A DNA stretch of 64,000 nt from Spirochaetales bacterium (GCA_028533045.1 JAQQAP010000020.1:124001-188000), one strand, 5' to 3'; shown: positions 43,261 through 53,515, counted from the first letter of the stretch. Numbers and translations are program-made. Notes: generated from the sequence alone by a model not told the origin.

Positions 43261-44781
43261 TTACAGGATGTAGCGGCTCAGATCCTTGTCTTCCACCACG
43301 CCGGACAGCTTCTCATCCACCATCTCCGCTGTAATTTCTACGGTTGTACCGGCGTAATCGGCCGCATCAAAGGAGATATCCTCCACTAGCAGTTCCATCA
43401 CCGTATGAAGCCGCCGGGCCCCGATGTTTTCCGCTGTTTTATTCACTTCCGCAGCGATTTCCGCCATTCTGCGTACCGCTTCTTTCGTAAAAACCAGTTC
43501 CACATCTTCCGTTTTCATAATCGCCGCGTACTGCTTGGTCAAAGCGTTCCGGGGGGACGTGAGAATCTGCTCAAAGGCATCCGCATCCAGGTCTTCCAGT
43601 TCCACCCTCAAAGGGAATCGTCCCTGCAGTTCCGGAATCAGGTCGGAGGGCTTGGCCAGGTTAAAGGCGCCCGCCGCAATAAAGAGGATGTGAGACGTAT
43701 CGATCATACCGTACTTGGTATTAACCGAAGAACCTTCCACAATGGGAAGAATATCACGCTGAACCCCTTCCCGGGAAACATCCTGTCCCCCGCGAGCTCC
43801 TTCCCGGTTGGCAATCTTGTCCATCTCGTCAATAAAAATGATTCCCATGTTCTGAACAAGATCCCTTGCCCGATCCACCGCCGAGTCGGTATCAATCATT
43901 CTGTCTATGTGTTCGGCCAGAAGAAGTTCCCGGGCTTCCTTAACGGTCACCTTTTTCTTCTTCTTACCGCCTCCTCCACCAAAAAGGGAAGAAAGGGCAT
44001 CCATATTTATGTCCATGCTCTCCATGCCGCCGCCTCCGGCAAACATATTAAAGGAACCGCCGCTCTGACGGGAAATGCTCACTTCAATCAGCCGGTCTTC
44101 CAGTTCTCCCGCCCGGAGTTTTTCCCGGAATGATTCGCGCATCCGCTCCTTGCGGGCTTTCTTTTCCTCATCCTCCGGGGGAGGAAGTTCCTCTTTAGGC
44201 TCCTCCTCTTCCTGGTTAAACCCAATGGGAGGAGTGGTCCCGGCACTCTGAATGCCGTTGGGTCCCAGAGTAATAGCCCCAATCTGAATCCCGGGAAATC
44301 CCCCGGACTTGTTCATGGCGGCGTTCCTGCGCACTTCCCCTTTCCGCTTGCCCGAACCGGGGAGAAGAAGGTCCAGAAGTTCCTCTTCCGCCGCTTCCCG
44401 GGCCGCCGGTTCCACATCGCCTTTCATATCACTCTTGACCATGGAAATGGCCGAAGTCATCAGGTCCCTAACCATGGACTCCACGTCCCGGCCCACGTAA
44501 CCGACTTCGGTGAATTTGGTGGCTTCCACTTTAATAAATGGAGCACCGGCCAGCTTGGCCAGACGACGGGCGATTTCCGTTTTACCGACTCCGGTGGGAC
44601 CGATCATGATAATATTTCGGGGTGCCACCTCATCACGAATATCGTCGGCCAGTTTAGAACGGCGAATCCGATTTCTCAGGGCAATAGCCACAGCCTTCTT
44701 GGCCTTCTCCTGACCTATAATATATTTATCCAATTCGGTAACGATGTCCCGGGGGATCATCTCTGACAAACCGATTTTCAT
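43261..44781 (-). CDS. hslU: HslU AAA+ unfoldase of the HslUV protease
   Basis: The protein is 506 residues from ATG 44781, which overlaps the hslV stop (ATGA); a longer frame to 44943 only reads back through hslV. Walker A is [12 protein letters not shown], Walker [12 protein letters not shown], and a sensor-2 IGARRLHTV follows. The intermediate domain (about residues 110-275) is enlarged relative to the 443-residue E. coli protein and contains Gly- and Lys-rich stretches. It unfolds substrates for HslV in the cytoplasm. Confidence 0.95.
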   Translation of the reverse strand: MKIGLSEMIPRDIVTELDKYIIGQEKAKKAVAIALRNRIRRSKLADDIRDEVAPRNIIMIGPTGVGKTEIARRLAKLAGAPFIKVEATKFTEVGYVGRDVESMVRDLMTSAISMVKSDMKGDVEPAAREAAEEELLDLLLPGSGKRKGEVRRNAAMNKSGGFPGIQIGAITLGPNGIQSAGTTPPIGFNQEEEEPKEELPPPEDEEKKARKERMRESFREKLRAGELEDRLIEVSISRQSGGSFNMFAGGGGMESMDINMDALSSLFGGGGGKKKKKVTVKEARELLLAEHIDRMIDTDSAVDRARDLVQNMGIIFIDEMDKIANREGARGGQDVSREGVQRDILPIVEGSSVNTKYGMIDTSHILFIAAGAFNLAKPSDLIPELQGRFPLRVELEDLDADAFEQILTSPRNALTKQYAAIMKTEDVELVFTKEAVRRMAEIAAEVNKTAENIGARRLHTVMELLVEDISFDAADYAGTTVEITAEMVDEKLSGVVEDKDLSRYIL

Positions 44782-45320
44782 CCTAATTCCTCCACAATGA
44801 TACTTCTGTTGGTATACACACAGATATCCGCCGCAATTTCCAGGGATTTCCGGGCGATCTCGGCCGCACTCAAGTCGGAACCATCCAGATAAGCCCGGGC
44901 GGCAGAAAAAGCATAATTCCCCCCGGAGCCTATGGCAATACAACCCAATTCGGGCTCAATAACATCGCCCGTACCGGAAAGCAAAAGGGTTTTGTTCCTG
45001 TCCGCCACCAACAGCATGGCTTCCAGCTTCCTAAGTGCCCGGTCGGTTCTCCAATCCTTGGCCATTTCCACGCTGGCCCTAAGAATGTCACCGCCGAATT
45101 CATTCAGCTTCCCCTCAAACCGCTCTTCCAGAGTAAAGGCGTCCGCCGTGGAACCGGCAAAACCGCAAATAACCTTTCCTCCAAAGAGGGTCCGCACTTT
45201 TCGGGCGTTCCCCTTCATTATGACCGACTCTCCCATAGTAACCTGACCGTCTCCGGCCATGGCCACCTTACCGTCCTTTCTTACGGCTAATATGGTGGTT
45301 CCTTTTATCTTAATTTCCAT
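44778..45320 (-). CDS. hslV: HslV peptidase of the HslUV protease
   Basis: The 180-residue protein has [21 protein letters not shown]; the catalytic Thr is residue 8, so a seven-residue propeptide (MEIKIKG) must be removed, unlike in E. coli where Thr follows Met. It forms the proteolytic double ring. AGGAG 7 nt upstream supports ATG 45320. In Borrelia the same hslV-hslU pair heads the flgB operon. Confidence 0.95.
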   Translation of the reverse strand: MEIKIKGTTILAVRKDGKVAMAGDGQVTMGESVIMKGNARKVRTLFGGKVICGFAGSTADAFTLEERFEGKLNEFGGDILRASVEMAKDWRTDRALRKLEAMLLVADRNKTLLLSGTGDVIEPELGCIAIGSGGNYAFSAARAYLDGSDLSAAEIARKSLEIAADICVYTNRSIIVEELG

Positions 45321-45364
45321 AATCTGCTCCTAATTGGACAAAAATGATGATAATTCCCCTTTGC

Positions 45365-45484
45365 CCCATTCTTCATTCTCAATTCTTCATTCCCGGTAAA
45401 AAAGCGCTTAAGCGAAAGCCCCAAGACTTACTCCTGAATCCATAACTCACATCCGCTTTCAGCTTTCGCCCTTCATCCATCGCC
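45365..45484. repeat. Degenerate heptamer repeats between xerC and hslV
   Basis: Minus-strand reading shows four clean 7-mers at 45392-45365 (GAATGAA, GAATTGA, GAATGAA, GAATGGG). A second set lies at about 45484-45421 with the same 7-base phase (for example GAAAGCT, GAAAGCG, GATGTGA), reaching into the last codons of xerC. An AAGCGCTTAAGC-type palindrome lies between the two sets. Confidence 0.6.
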
Positions 45485-46396
45485 CTTCCGTTTTCGCCCG
45501 TGGGGGTGGCTTTGCCTATGGACCTGCCGAATCCTCTCAATACCGGTGTGGGTATACACCTGGGTAGTGGAAAGGGAGGAGTGTCCCAGCATCTCCTGTA
45601 CCATCCGAATATCCGCCCCTTCGCTTATGAGGGAAGTGGCAAAACTGTGCCGAAAGGTATGGGGACCGATTTTTTTAGCCATTCCCGACTGGGAAGCGTA
45701 CTTATCTACCAGATAGAACACGCCCCGGTCGGTAAGCGCCGCACCCCGCCAATCCAGCAGGAGAGCCCCGCCGCTTTTATCGTGCAGAGTGGTCTTCCCG
45801 TCCCGCAAGGGCAGGTACTCTTCCAGAGCCTTCCGGGCTGCTTCACCTAAAAAGACGATGCGCTCTTTCCGGCCCTTCCCCATGACTCTTACTTCATTAC
45901 CCTTTACCGAATCCCGTTTGAGGGAACAGAGTTCGCTCACACGGCAGCCGGTGGAATAAAGCATCTCCATGATCAATCTATCCCTATAACCGGCAAAATC
46001 CTCGCCCGTAAGGGAAATAAGCTGTTCAAACTCACTGTCCGTCAGATAAGTGGGCAGGTGCTTGCTCTTCTTAAGGCTCTTGGTTCTACGAAAGGGGTTG
46101 TCCTGACGGTCCGTCTTAAGACAGGCCCAGTCGTAGAATCCGCGCAAGGAAGAGAGACGCCGGTTTACCGAAGAGGAGGTCATTTTCCTCAGGGTCATAT
46201 CGGCCAAAAAACCGCGAACGCAAATCTCATCGGTCTCTTCCCAGTCTTCTCCCTGTTCCTCCAGCCAGAGGCGCCAGGTTTCCAGATCATTCCGGTAAGA
46301 ACGGATCGTGTGAGCCGAAAGGCAGCGCACCTGTTCGAGATAAGTCAAGTAATCCTTTACGGCCTCATCAAGAGACACGGTAGTAACGACCGCCAT
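45473..46396 (-). CDS. xerC: Tyrosine recombinase XerC-like
   Basis: The 307-residue protein has a SAM-like N-terminal DNA-binding domain and a catalytic domain with Arg in GCRVSEL, Lys in GKGRKER, HTFRHSFAT, LGHSSLSTTQ and nucleophile Tyr in VYTH. With the XerD-like protein at 48051-48959 it could resolve chromosome dimers at a dif site. Its start lies 29 bp inside dprA; a GTG at 46378 is an alternative. The C-terminal tail (GRKRKGDG) is partly encoded by heptamer repeat DNA. Confidence 0.88.
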   Translation of the reverse strand: MAVVTTVSLDEAVKDYLTYLEQVRCLSAHTIRSYRNDLETWRLWLEEQGEDWEETDEICVRGFLADMTLRKMTSSSVNRRLSSLRGFYDWACLKTDRQDNPFRRTKSLKKSKHLPTYLTDSEFEQLISLTGEDFAGYRDRLIMEMLYSTGCRVSELCSLKRDSVKGNEVRVMGKGRKERIVFLGEAARKALEEYLPLRDGKTTLHDKSGGALLLDWRGAALTDRGVFYLVDKYASQSGMAKKIGPHTFRHSFATSLISEGADIRMVQEMLGHSSLSTTQVYTHTGIERIRQVHRQSHPHGRKRKGDG

Positions 46397-47354
46397 GGCA
46401 GATCACCTCCCCTTTTAGTTCCCTATCCATATAACTGACAAGATCGTTACGGTCTGCCGGTTCGGGCAGTTCCGGGCTTTCCCAGCCCTCCGTATCGATG
46501 TTTAATCCCTTAAGAATATCAAAGGCCGACTCCACCACGGGAGCTCCCGCATGGATAAGACCCGCCGTACCTTCCGCCCAGACTCCGGCCGGTGTCACCA
46601 CCACATCCCGTCCCTCTTCCAGGGCGAAATCGGCCGTGATAAGGGCTCCCGATTTGCGGGGGGCCTGAATAACCACAACGGTCTGGGCCAAGCCGGCAAT
46701 AATCCGGTTGCGAGCGGGAAAACGCCAGGGAGCCCCGGGGGTTCCCGGAGCATACTCACTCAGTATCGTACCGCCCCGTTCCAGGATTTCCCGCCCGATT
46801 CTACGATTCCGGTCGGGAGTAATAAGGTCGATGCCGCTTCCCAGGACGGCAATGGTGTTTCCCCGTCCTTCCAGGGCGCCCTTATGGGCTTCCCCGTCAA
46901 TTCCCAGGGCAAGGCCGGAAATAAGGGGACATTCAAGGGAGGCCAGTTCCATTCCCATTCGGAAAGCTTCGGCCTTGGCCTGGGCGGTGGGGAGGCGGGT
47001 TCCCACGACGGCTATTCCTTCCATATCCCGCCGGGGAGCGACTCCCCGGTAATAGATACGGAAGGGCCGGTCCGATGTGGCGGCCAGGTTTGCCGGATAA
47101 TCCTCGTCATCCACGCTCAGGCAGCCTATGCGGTCCCTGTCACAGCCTTCCAGCATTTTTTCCGCCCTTTCCGCAAGACGTTCAATAGACTCTTTGAGTC
47201 CGGGGCGGCGGCCGGTGAACTGGCAAAGGAAGGATCCGGTAATACGAAGAAGATCCATTCGACAGGTGATGATCCGGCTCAGGGCGATCTTTTCCCGGCT
47301 TTTGAGTGTGCTTATCAAGTCAATAGTCTGGTTAATCAGGTCCCGTTCCGTCAC
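46368..47354 (-). CDS. dprA: DprA/Smf DNA-processing protein
   Basis: The 328-residue protein has the Rossmann-like DprA core: VVGTRLPTAQAK, SGLALGIDGEAHKGAL, LGSGID and FPARNRIIAGL. DprA loads RecA on incoming single-stranded DNA in transformation. The region after the core is short (about 40 residues), so the usual winged-helix domain is reduced. It begins 1 bp after the lipoprotein gene and overlaps xerC. Confidence 0.9.
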   Translation of the reverse strand: MTERDLINQTIDLISTLKSREKIALSRIITCRMDLLRITGSFLCQFTGRRPGLKESIERLAERAEKMLEGCDRDRIGCLSVDDEDYPANLAATSDRPFRIYYRGVAPRRDMEGIAVVGTRLPTAQAKAEAFRMGMELASLECPLISGLALGIDGEAHKGALEGRGNTIAVLGSGIDLITPDRNRRIGREILERGGTILSEYAPGTPGAPWRFPARNRIIAGLAQTVVVIQAPRKSGALITADFALEEGRDVVVTPAGVWAEGTAGLIHAGAPVVESAFDILKGLNIDTEGWESPELPEPADRNDLVSYMDRELKGEVICHGGRYYRVS

Positions 47355-47355
47355 A

Positions 47356-48054
47356 TCAGCCTCCCAACTGGGCGGCTCTTAGCTCCGCCTCTTCCTTGAT
47401 ATCGTTATTTTTCCCATCCACAATCAGTTTGCGATACAGCTCTAATGCGGCCATTTTATTGCCCGTCTCCCGGTACAGTTCCGCCCGCAGGAAAGTCGCC
47501 TTTTCGTTAGACGGTTCAATTTTCAGAAGCCTGTCCAGTACATCGGCTCCCTCGGAAGCCCTATCCATCTCATAAACATAGAGAACAGCCAGTCCCCAGA
47601 GAGGAGAGGTATAGATTCGATCCTGTTCCACGGCCCGGAGATAGTCAAACTCCGCCGCTTCCAGAAGTTCTCTTCTCCGCGCAACATGGCTTTCGTTTAC
47701 CCCGGACTGGGCCAGGCAAACCGCCCGGTAGTAGTGGAGCCGGGAATTCTCCGGGTAGACCTGAATAGCTCCGTCAAAGGCTTCCGCCCCTTCGGACCAC
47801 ATTTCATAGTCCATATACTTAAGTCCCAGGAGCTTGTAGTAAGTCCCCCTGTTGCGCACCTTCTCCACGGTCTCGTCAATCTCTCTATCCACCCGGCGAA
47901 TATCACTTTTAAGCTGATCTATCCTCTCTTCACTCACATCATCCCCTTCCAGTTCTCCCAATCGTTCGGCGAGAGTACCGTAATCGGGCCTGTCCCAGGG
48001 ACATCCCGTTAAAAAGGGAAGGGAAAAAATGGCCAAAAGGATCATTTTTTTCAT
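47356..48054 (-). CDS. TPR lipoprotein
   Basis: The protein is 232 residues from ATG 48054, which overlaps the xerD stop (ATGA); the longer frame to 48276 only reads xerD out of frame. A signal peptide with lipobox LTGC (Cys at about residue 17) predicts a lipid-anchored periplasmic or outer-membrane protein. A coiled coil and at least four TPR-like repeats follow (YYKLLGLKYMDYEMWSEGAEAF and later units). A TPR protein occupies the same place between ftsZ and hslV in Borrelia. Scaffold role in envelope or division is inferred from context. Confidence 0.85.
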   Translation of the reverse strand: MKKMILLAIFSLPFLTGCPWDRPDYGTLAERLGELEGDDVSEERIDQLKSDIRRVDREIDETVEKVRNRGTYYKLLGLKYMDYEMWSEGAEAFDGAIQVYPENSRLHYYRAVCLAQSGVNESHVARRRELLEAAEFDYLRAVEQDRIYTSPLWGLAVLYVYEMDRASEGADVLDRLLKIEPSNEKATFLRAELYRETGNKMAALELYRKLIVDGKNNDIKEEAELRAAQLGG

Positions 48055-48959
48055 ATTTGCCCCCGGGGATGGAATTTTTGGTGAGCCTGAGCCAGATCGT
48101 TCCGGTTCAGGTGGGTATAAATCTGTGTGGTGCTGATATCGGAATGGCCCAGGAGCTCCTGAACACTTCGCAAATCGGCGCCCCCCCGCAAAAGGTGGGT
48201 GGCAAAGGAGTGGCGCAGGGTGTGGATTTTTCCTTCCACTTCCGCCTGTAAAGCTACTTGGCGGAAACGTTTCCACATGCCCTTTCTGGAGAGACCTTCG
48301 CCCCTGTTATTAAGAAAGAGGTGAACGTCCCGCTTCCCCTGTTTGGTCAAAAGCGGCCGCACATCGCCCAGGTAGGTCTGAAGCCAGTATTCCGCCTCTT
48401 CCCCCAGGGGGACAAGCCTTTCCTTGTCTCCCTTACCGATAACACGAATAAGTCCTTCCTTTAAAAAGACATTATCCAAAGTGAGTTCTACCGCCTCGGA
48501 CACGCGCAGTCCGCAGGAGTAGATAAGTTCAAATAGAGTACGATCCCGTACACCAAAGGGTTTATCCGTATCGATCTCGCTTAGGAAGCGGTCCACCTCT
48601 TCGATGGACATAACCTGAGGGAGCGTATGAGTAAGGGGCGGCGGTTTAAGCCGGTCCATGGGATTGGTGGAGCGAATCCGGGCGGCAATAAGGTAGTCGA
48701 AAAAGGAGCGGAGGGAGCTCATTATTCGGGATACCGTGCGGGAAGAGAGATTCTCCTCCCCCTCGCCTGCGGACTGGCGGGCTTCGATGTAGAGAGTAAT
48801 CTCATCGGAACCGATGGCCGCCGGGTCGTAACCGGAACTGCCCGCCCAGATGAGAAACATGGAGGCCTCCCCGGAATAGGTGGATATACTGTTATCCGCC
48901 ATCCGCAGTTCGAGGAGAAGCCAATCCTGATACTCTCTGAGCAAATCCCTGCCTTTCAT
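48051..48959 (-). CDS. xerD: Tyrosine recombinase XerD-like
   Basis: The 302-residue protein has Arg in CGLRVSEAVEL, Lys in GKGDKERLVPLG, HTLRHSFATHLL, LLGHSDISTTQ and nucleophile Tyr in IYTH, all hallmarks of XerC/D. The HTLRHSFATHLLRGGADLR segment is closest to XerD. ATG overlaps the ftsZ stop as TAATG, so it is coupled to division-gene expression, which suits a recombinase that acts at division. Confidence 0.88.
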   Translation of the reverse strand: MKGRDLLREYQDWLLLELRMADNSISTYSGEASMFLIWAGSSGYDPAAIGSDEITLYIEARQSAGEGEENLSSRTVSRIMSSLRSFFDYLIAARIRSTNPMDRLKPPPLTHTLPQVMSIEEVDRFLSEIDTDKPFGVRDRTLFELIYSCGLRVSEAVELTLDNVFLKEGLIRVIGKGDKERLVPLGEEAEYWLQTYLGDVRPLLTKQGKRDVHLFLNNRGEGLSRKGMWKRFRQVALQAEVEGKIHTLRHSFATHLLRGGADLRSVQELLGHSDISTTQIYTHLNRNDLAQAHQKFHPRGQI

Positions 48960-50260
48960 TAGCCCTTGCGCTCCCTCATAAAAGTGGGAATCTGCAAGTC
49001 GTTTTCGCTAAATCGACCGCCAAAAAGGGTATTCTGTACCTGATGCTCCTGTCGCAGAGGAGCCGCCTGATCCCTGTGTCCTACGGGGATGGGAGAGTTA
49101 TCACTCCCCATGGTATCCGCCGGGCTAGAAGGATGCTCCCGTTTGGCTTCCCCGCTCATAAGACCGGCGAAGGCGTCGTAACTCAAAACCCGCTGCTGAG
49201 CTTGGGGCTCGGCCTGACGGGTTTCTGCCTGATGTACTGCAGGAGCCGCTTCTACGGGAGGATTGCTGTGCTTCTTCCGATCAAAACCGGTGGCAATAAC
49301 GGTTACCTTAACCTCTTCGCCCATGGATTCATCGGAAACCCAGCCGTGTTTTACCAAAGCGTCATCGCGAACCCGGGAGCTAATGCAGTCAATAATTTCT
49401 GTGTACTCGATAAAGGAGAGTTCGCTGCTGGCAGAGACATTGACCAGAAGCCCGGTGGCTCCCTCAACGGTCACATCTTCCAACATGGGATTTTCAATCG
49501 CTTCGGTGGCCGCATCGATGGCACGATTGTCGCCCCGGCCGATTCCAATGCCCATGAGCGCATCGCCCTGGTCCTTCATGATGGCCCGCACATCGGCAAA
49601 GTCAATGTTCATCGCTCCGGCGGAGGTAATAACATCGGAAATACCCTGAACCCCCATGCGCAGAACATCGTCGGCGGCCAGGAAGGCTTCGGACATGGAA
49701 GTCCGCTTATCGATAACCTTAAGAAGATTATCGTTGGGAATCACAATGAGTGAGTCCACTTCCGCCTTAAGCCTCTCGATACCGGCCTGGGCCAGTTCCA
49801 TTTTCCGGCCCCGTTCAAAGGTAAAAGGTTTGGTTACAACCCCTACGGTCAAAGCGCCCAGTTCGCGGGCCAATCGAGCGATAACAGGAGCCGACCCAGT
49901 TCCGGTTCCCCCGCCCATTCCGGCGGTGATAAAGACCATTTGGGCTCCCTTGAGAACCTTCTCAAGACTTTCCCTGTCCTCTTCCGCCGATTGTTCTCCC
50001 GTTTCCGGTCGGCCACCCGCGCCCAGTCCACGGGTGATGGAACGACCAATGGGGATTTTGCAGGAAGCTTTGGAGCGGTTAAGAGTCTGGCAGTCCGTAT
50101 TGACCGCCACAAAATCCACACCCTTAACGCCAAACTGAATCATCCGATCCACCGCGTTACTACCGCCGCCTCCGGCACCAATTACCTTGACTATCGTTTC
50201 ACCGCTTAGTCCGTCTACGGGCTCTTCATTTCCAAGAACCTCAAATTTGTCCATTGACAT
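48959..50260 (-). CDS. ftsZ: FtsZ cell-division tubulin homologue
   Basis: The 433-residue protein has the tubulin signature [13 protein letters not shown]-binding [10 protein letters not shown] and NTD loop, T7 loop [11 protein letters not shown], a Gln-rich disordered linker and the C-terminal peptide [13 protein letters not shown] that binds FtsA. It forms the Z ring at midcell. A 115-bp spacer after ftsA ends in GGGAGGG, 7 nt before ATG; this is the largest gap within the division genes. Confidence 0.96.
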   Translation of the reverse strand: MSMDKFEVLGNEEPVDGLSGETIVKVIGAGGGGSNAVDRMIQFGVKGVDFVAVNTDCQTLNRSKASCKIPIGRSITRGLGAGGRPETGEQSAEEDRESLEKVLKGAQMVFITAGMGGGTGTGSAPVIARLARELGALTVGVVTKPFTFERGRKMELAQAGIERLKAEVDSLIVIPNDNLLKVIDKRTSMSEAFLAADDVLRMGVQGISDVITSAGAMNIDFADVRAIMKDQGDALMGIGIGRGDNRAIDAATEAIENPMLEDVTVEGATGLLVNVSASSELSFIEYTEIIDCISSRVRDDALVKHGWVSDESMGEEVKVTVIATGFDRKKHSNPPVEAAPAVHQAETRQAEPQAQQRVLSYDAFAGLMSGEAKREHPSSPADTMGSDNSPIPVGHRDQAAPLRQEHQVQNTLFGGRFSENDLQIPTFMRERKG

Positions 50261-50375
50261 TGTGTTTCCCTCCCAAACAACAATATTCCTTATGTCACAC
50301 TCTTCTAAACGAGCAGATCGTGCCGCGGGCTAGGCGATGAATCATCTACGACGCCCACAGTGCAATATGCCGTTT

Positions 50376-51611
50376 TTAAAAAAATTCTTTAAACCAATCC
50401 ATAATCCCCTGCACCGGCTTCGATACACGGGCGCCCACTTTCTCGGGCATTCTCTCACTGCCGCCGCCAAACATATGGCCGTACTGTACCAGTCCCAAGG
50501 CCGTGGCGTAGGCGGGATTGATATATTCTCGCTTTAAATCGCCCGGTCTAAGGGGGAACCCGATGCGCACGGGCAGGTCCAGGATGTGGGCCGCCAGTTC
50601 GGAAGTACCGTTAAGCAGGGCCCCGCCGCCGGAAATAACCGCTCCGCCCCTCAGACGAGGCAAAAATCGGCTCAATTCGGCGTCTTTTTTAATCAAGGAG
50701 AAAACCTCCCGCATACGGGCTTCGAGAATATCGCAAATCTCCCGAACGAAAACGGTCTGCGGGGGCAGATTCGCCACGCCCGGCACAATAACGCCCTCGT
50801 CCTTTTCAATCATTCCGTGGTAACAGCAGCCCACTTCCCGTTTGATATTCTCCGCCGCTTCGGTGGGGGTCTTAAGAACACAGGAAATATCGTTTGTCAC
50901 CAGATTTCCTCCCACCGGCAGTGATCCGGAGTGCCAGAGCGCCCCGTTCTTCACAATGATCCAGTCGGTTGTGTCCCCTCCCATATCAATATAGAGAACC
51001 CCGTTTTCCCTCTCGTCATCGGTCAAAACCGCAAAGGAGGAAGCCCAGGTATCCATAACTATTTCATTCAGCATATAACCGCTTCGGTTCACACAGCTTA
51101 TGATGTTCTGTGTGGTGGCGATAGGGGCGGTTATGACATGCACCTCCGCTCCGAGCCTTACGCCAATCATATTAAGCGGGTCCGGTACGCCATCCTGATT
51201 ATCCAGAGAGTAGTGCTGGGGCAGACTGTGGATGATTTCCCTGTCCATGGGAACCACAATGGCCCTGGCCACATCTAATACTCTCTCTATATCGTGGGTG
51301 CTGACTTCCTTATTCTTGGCGGAGACAGCCACTACCCCACGGGAATTAATCCCTTCCAGATTGGCGGCGGGCAGTGAGACGTAAAGATCTTCCACCGTTC
51401 GTCCCGCTTCCTGTTCGGTCCTCTCTATACACTCAAGCACTGCGGCACCGGTGGAATCGATATTAACGATGGTTCCCTTCCGGGTGCCTCCCACGGGCAG
51501 AACGCCCAAACCGGCTATCCGAAGATTTCCCCGGGTATCGTACTCTCCTATGGCCGTACAGACCTTTGTGGCACCTATGTCCAGACCGACAAACAGTCCT
51601 CCCTCAAACAC
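50376..51611 (-). CDS. ftsA: FtsA actin-like Z-ring anchor
   Basis: The protein is 411 residues from GTG 51611, 1 nt after the ftsQ stop and about 6 nt after GGGAGG; a TTG at 51638 inside ftsQ is less likely. Actin-fold motifs include GLDIGATKVCTAIGE, YIDMGGDTTDWIIV and GGGALLNG. The C-terminus (VQGIMDWFKEFF) is an amphipathic membrane-targeting helix. It tethers FtsZ to the membrane. Confidence 0.94.
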   Translation of the reverse strand: MFEGGLFVGLDIGATKVCTAIGEYDTRGNLRIAGLGVLPVGGTRKGTIVNIDSTGAAVLECIERTEQEAGRTVEDLYVSLPAANLEGINSRGVVAVSAKNKEVSTHDIERVLDVARAIVVPMDREIIHSLPQHYSLDNQDGVPDPLNMIGVRLGAEVHVITAPIATTQNIISCVNRSGYMLNEIVMDTWASSFAVLTDDERENGVLYIDMGGDTTDWIIVKNGALWHSGSLPVGGNLVTNDISCVLKTPTEAAENIKREVGCCYHGMIEKDEGVIVPGVANLPPQTVFVREICDILEARMREVFSLIKKDAELSRFLPRLRGGAVISGGGALLNGTSELAAHILDLPVRIGFPLRPGDLKREYINPAYATALGLVQYGHMFGGGSERMPEKVGARVSKPVQGIMDWFKEFF

Positions 51612-51612
51612 C

Positions 51613-52371
51613 TTATGCCTCCCTTTCCTTGTAAACAATACTGCCCGACCGCAGATCGATCTCTTCGATCCGTCCTTCCAATCCTTCCTTCTCCATCACG
51701 TCCACGACCATAACGGCCTGGTTCATTTTTTCCACCGTCACGGGAAGATCCAGCAAAACCGGAATTCTGTGGGTTGTCAAATGCAGTTCTATATCAAGTA
51801 CGCCCCTTTCACGGGGCTGAATGTTAATTTCAGAAATAATGTTGTACAGGTTTTCCGAGTCGTTTTTTAAACGATCCAGGTCCTCTAAAAGAGGCGTTAC
51901 TTCACCGGAGAGGAGGTCCTGTTCCGCCTCCCAGGTGTTTTCAATACCGGTCAGAAGGGGAAGGTTATAGGAAAGAACACTCCGTCCTGTGAGAAAAACA
52001 ACCCCTTCCCGGTCGATAATCAAAGGCTTCATTTCCCCTTCTCCCATGGTGAGGGACATAACCAGCGGCTGACGGGAATCAAGACGAATAGACATTTTGT
52101 TGGGAAACTGTTTAGTCACTACGGCCTCTTCCACAATGGCCAATTTTTCCAGAGACCGGGTAAGCTCCTCCACATCGAGGGAGAAGTACCAATTATCCCT
52201 ATCCAGCCCGGTCAGGCTAAGAAGGGCTTCATCATTAAGAGGAATATCCGACTCAAGAACCACGCTATTCACCCTAAGACGGGGAGCGAGAATCAGGTTA
52301 AAGAGGACTTCAAGCAGAAGAACAGCCCCCAGGACGGCAGTCAGCATCATCAGCATTTTTCGTTCTTTCAC
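51613..52371 (-). CDS. ftsQ: FtsQ/DivIB division protein
   Basis: The 252-residue protein has one membrane helix (about residues 7-28), a POTRA domain (about 35-105, NSVVLESDIPLNDEALLSL) and a periplasmic beta domain. FtsQ links early and late division proteins through FtsL. It overlaps ftsW by 4 bp (ATGA) and is followed directly by ftsA. Confidence 0.88.
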   Translation of the reverse strand: MKERKMLMMLTAVLGAVLLLEVLFNLILAPRLRVNSVVLESDIPLNDEALLSLTGLDRDNWYFSLDVEELTRSLEKLAIVEEAVVTKQFPNKMSIRLDSRQPLVMSLTMGEGEMKPLIIDREGVVFLTGRSVLSYNLPLLTGIENTWEAEQDLLSGEVTPLLEDLDRLKNDSENLYNIISEINIQPRERGVLDIELHLTTHRIPVLLDLPVTVEKMNQAVMVVDVMEKEGLEGRIEEIDLRSGSIVYKEREA

Positions 52372-53501
52372 TGCTCATCCTCCTGGTAGGAAAAGTTAAA
52401 AATCAGTCCGAACAAGATAAAAGAGGTCAACGCCGAAGACCCTCCTGACGAGAACAGGGGAAAGGGAATCCCCGTAACGGGAAAGATTCCACAGACAACG
52501 GCCATATTCACCATGGCTTGCAAAAAGAAAGAGGAAACCAGGCCAAAAATGGCATAAAAACTGAACAGGTCACCGCAGCGGCGGGCCATTTTGTATCCTT
52601 CCAGCAGGAAGAGAAAGAGCAGGGCCGTAATGGCCAGAATACCGACAAAACCGGTTTCTTCCCCCACTACGGCCATGACAAAGTCTGACTGAGCCGCAGC
52701 CAGGGTGGTTTTGACCTCCCCTTCTCCCATACCTATGCCCCAAAATCCGCCGGAACGTAGAGCTTCCCGAGCTTTGAGAATCTGATATCCCGAACCGGAG
52801 GGGTCCAGTTCCGGACGGAGCCAGGCCATAAAACGATCGATTCGGTAAGACTTGGAAATAAGCATAAGAACAAAGAGAACCACCGACCCGATAACAACGG
52901 GCAGGATACTCTTAAGGTCCGCACCGGACACAAAGAAAAGGCTTAAGCTCAAGGCAAAGATAAAGACGGCCGTAGAAAAGTCATTTTGAAGATAAACAGC
53001 TAAGGTAAAAGCAATTGCCACGAGAAAAGGCGGCAAAAGTGCATTAACGGGATCGTCCAGTCGCAGCCGATTTTTTTCCAACATTCGGGCAATGTAAAGG
53101 ACAACAACAATTTTAGCCATCTCGGAAAACTGGAGAGAAATACCAAAGATTTCAATCCAGCGGCGGGCTCCGCCGGAAGTGTAGCCAATGCCGGGGATGG
53201 CGGTTATGAGATTCAAAACCAGTGTGATTATCACCAGAAAGGGGATGCTTTTCTTTACGGCAGCCTTGGGAATCCGGGCGATAACAATAGCCAGAATCGT
53301 ACCAAACACAATCCAGCGGATTTGCCTGTTAATCATATAGAGAGGATCATTCAGGTAGGTTCGACAGAAATTATAGGAAGAGGAAAAGAGAGCTGCCGCG
53401 CCCAATCCGGTCAAAGCCAGAATAATGACGAGCATTGAGTCTTCCTGTTTTTGCTGCGTTCTGTGAAGTTTCGGCGCACTCCACAGCCTCATCCAATCCA
53501 T
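52368..53501 (-). CDS. ftsW: FtsW septal peptidoglycan polymerase
   Basis: The protein is 377 residues from ATG 53501 (GAGAG about 6 nt upstream), which avoids a 58-bp overlap with mraY required by the longer frame from 53573. About ten membrane helices with SEDS motifs are present, including ARRWIEIFGISLQFSEMAK and QSDFVMAVVGEETGFVG. It polymerises lipid II with a partner class B PBP, but no ftsI is encoded here, so that partner is elsewhere. Confidence 0.93.
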   Translation of the reverse strand: MDWMRLWSAPKLHRTQQKQEDSMLVIILALTGLGAAALFSSSYNFCRTYLNDPLYMINRQIRWIVFGTILAIVIARIPKAAVKKSIPFLVIITLVLNLITAIPGIGYTSGGARRWIEIFGISLQFSEMAKIVVVLYIARMLEKNRLRLDDPVNALLPPFLVAIAFTLAVYLQNDFSTAVFIFALSLSLFFVSGADLKSILPVVIGSVVLFVLMLISKSYRIDRFMAWLRPELDPSGSGYQILKAREALRSGGFWGIGMGEGEVKTTLAAAQSDFVMAVVGEETGFVGILAITALLFLFLLEGYKMARRCGDLFSFYAIFGLVSSFFLQAMVNMAVVCGIFPVTGIPFPLFSSGGSSALTSFILFGLIFNFSYQEDEQ

Positions 53502-53515
53502 AATTCTCTCTTTTC

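Noticed and set aside
44782-44943. N-terminal extension of HslU
   Set aside because: The added sequence is hslV read out of frame; ATG 44781 sits in an ATGA overlap typical of this array.
45473-48959. The two tyrosine recombinases as a sign of a mobile element or integron
   Set aside because: Both have Xer features, are coupled by overlaps to dprA, ftsZ and the lipoprotein gene, and no attachment sites or cassettes were seen.
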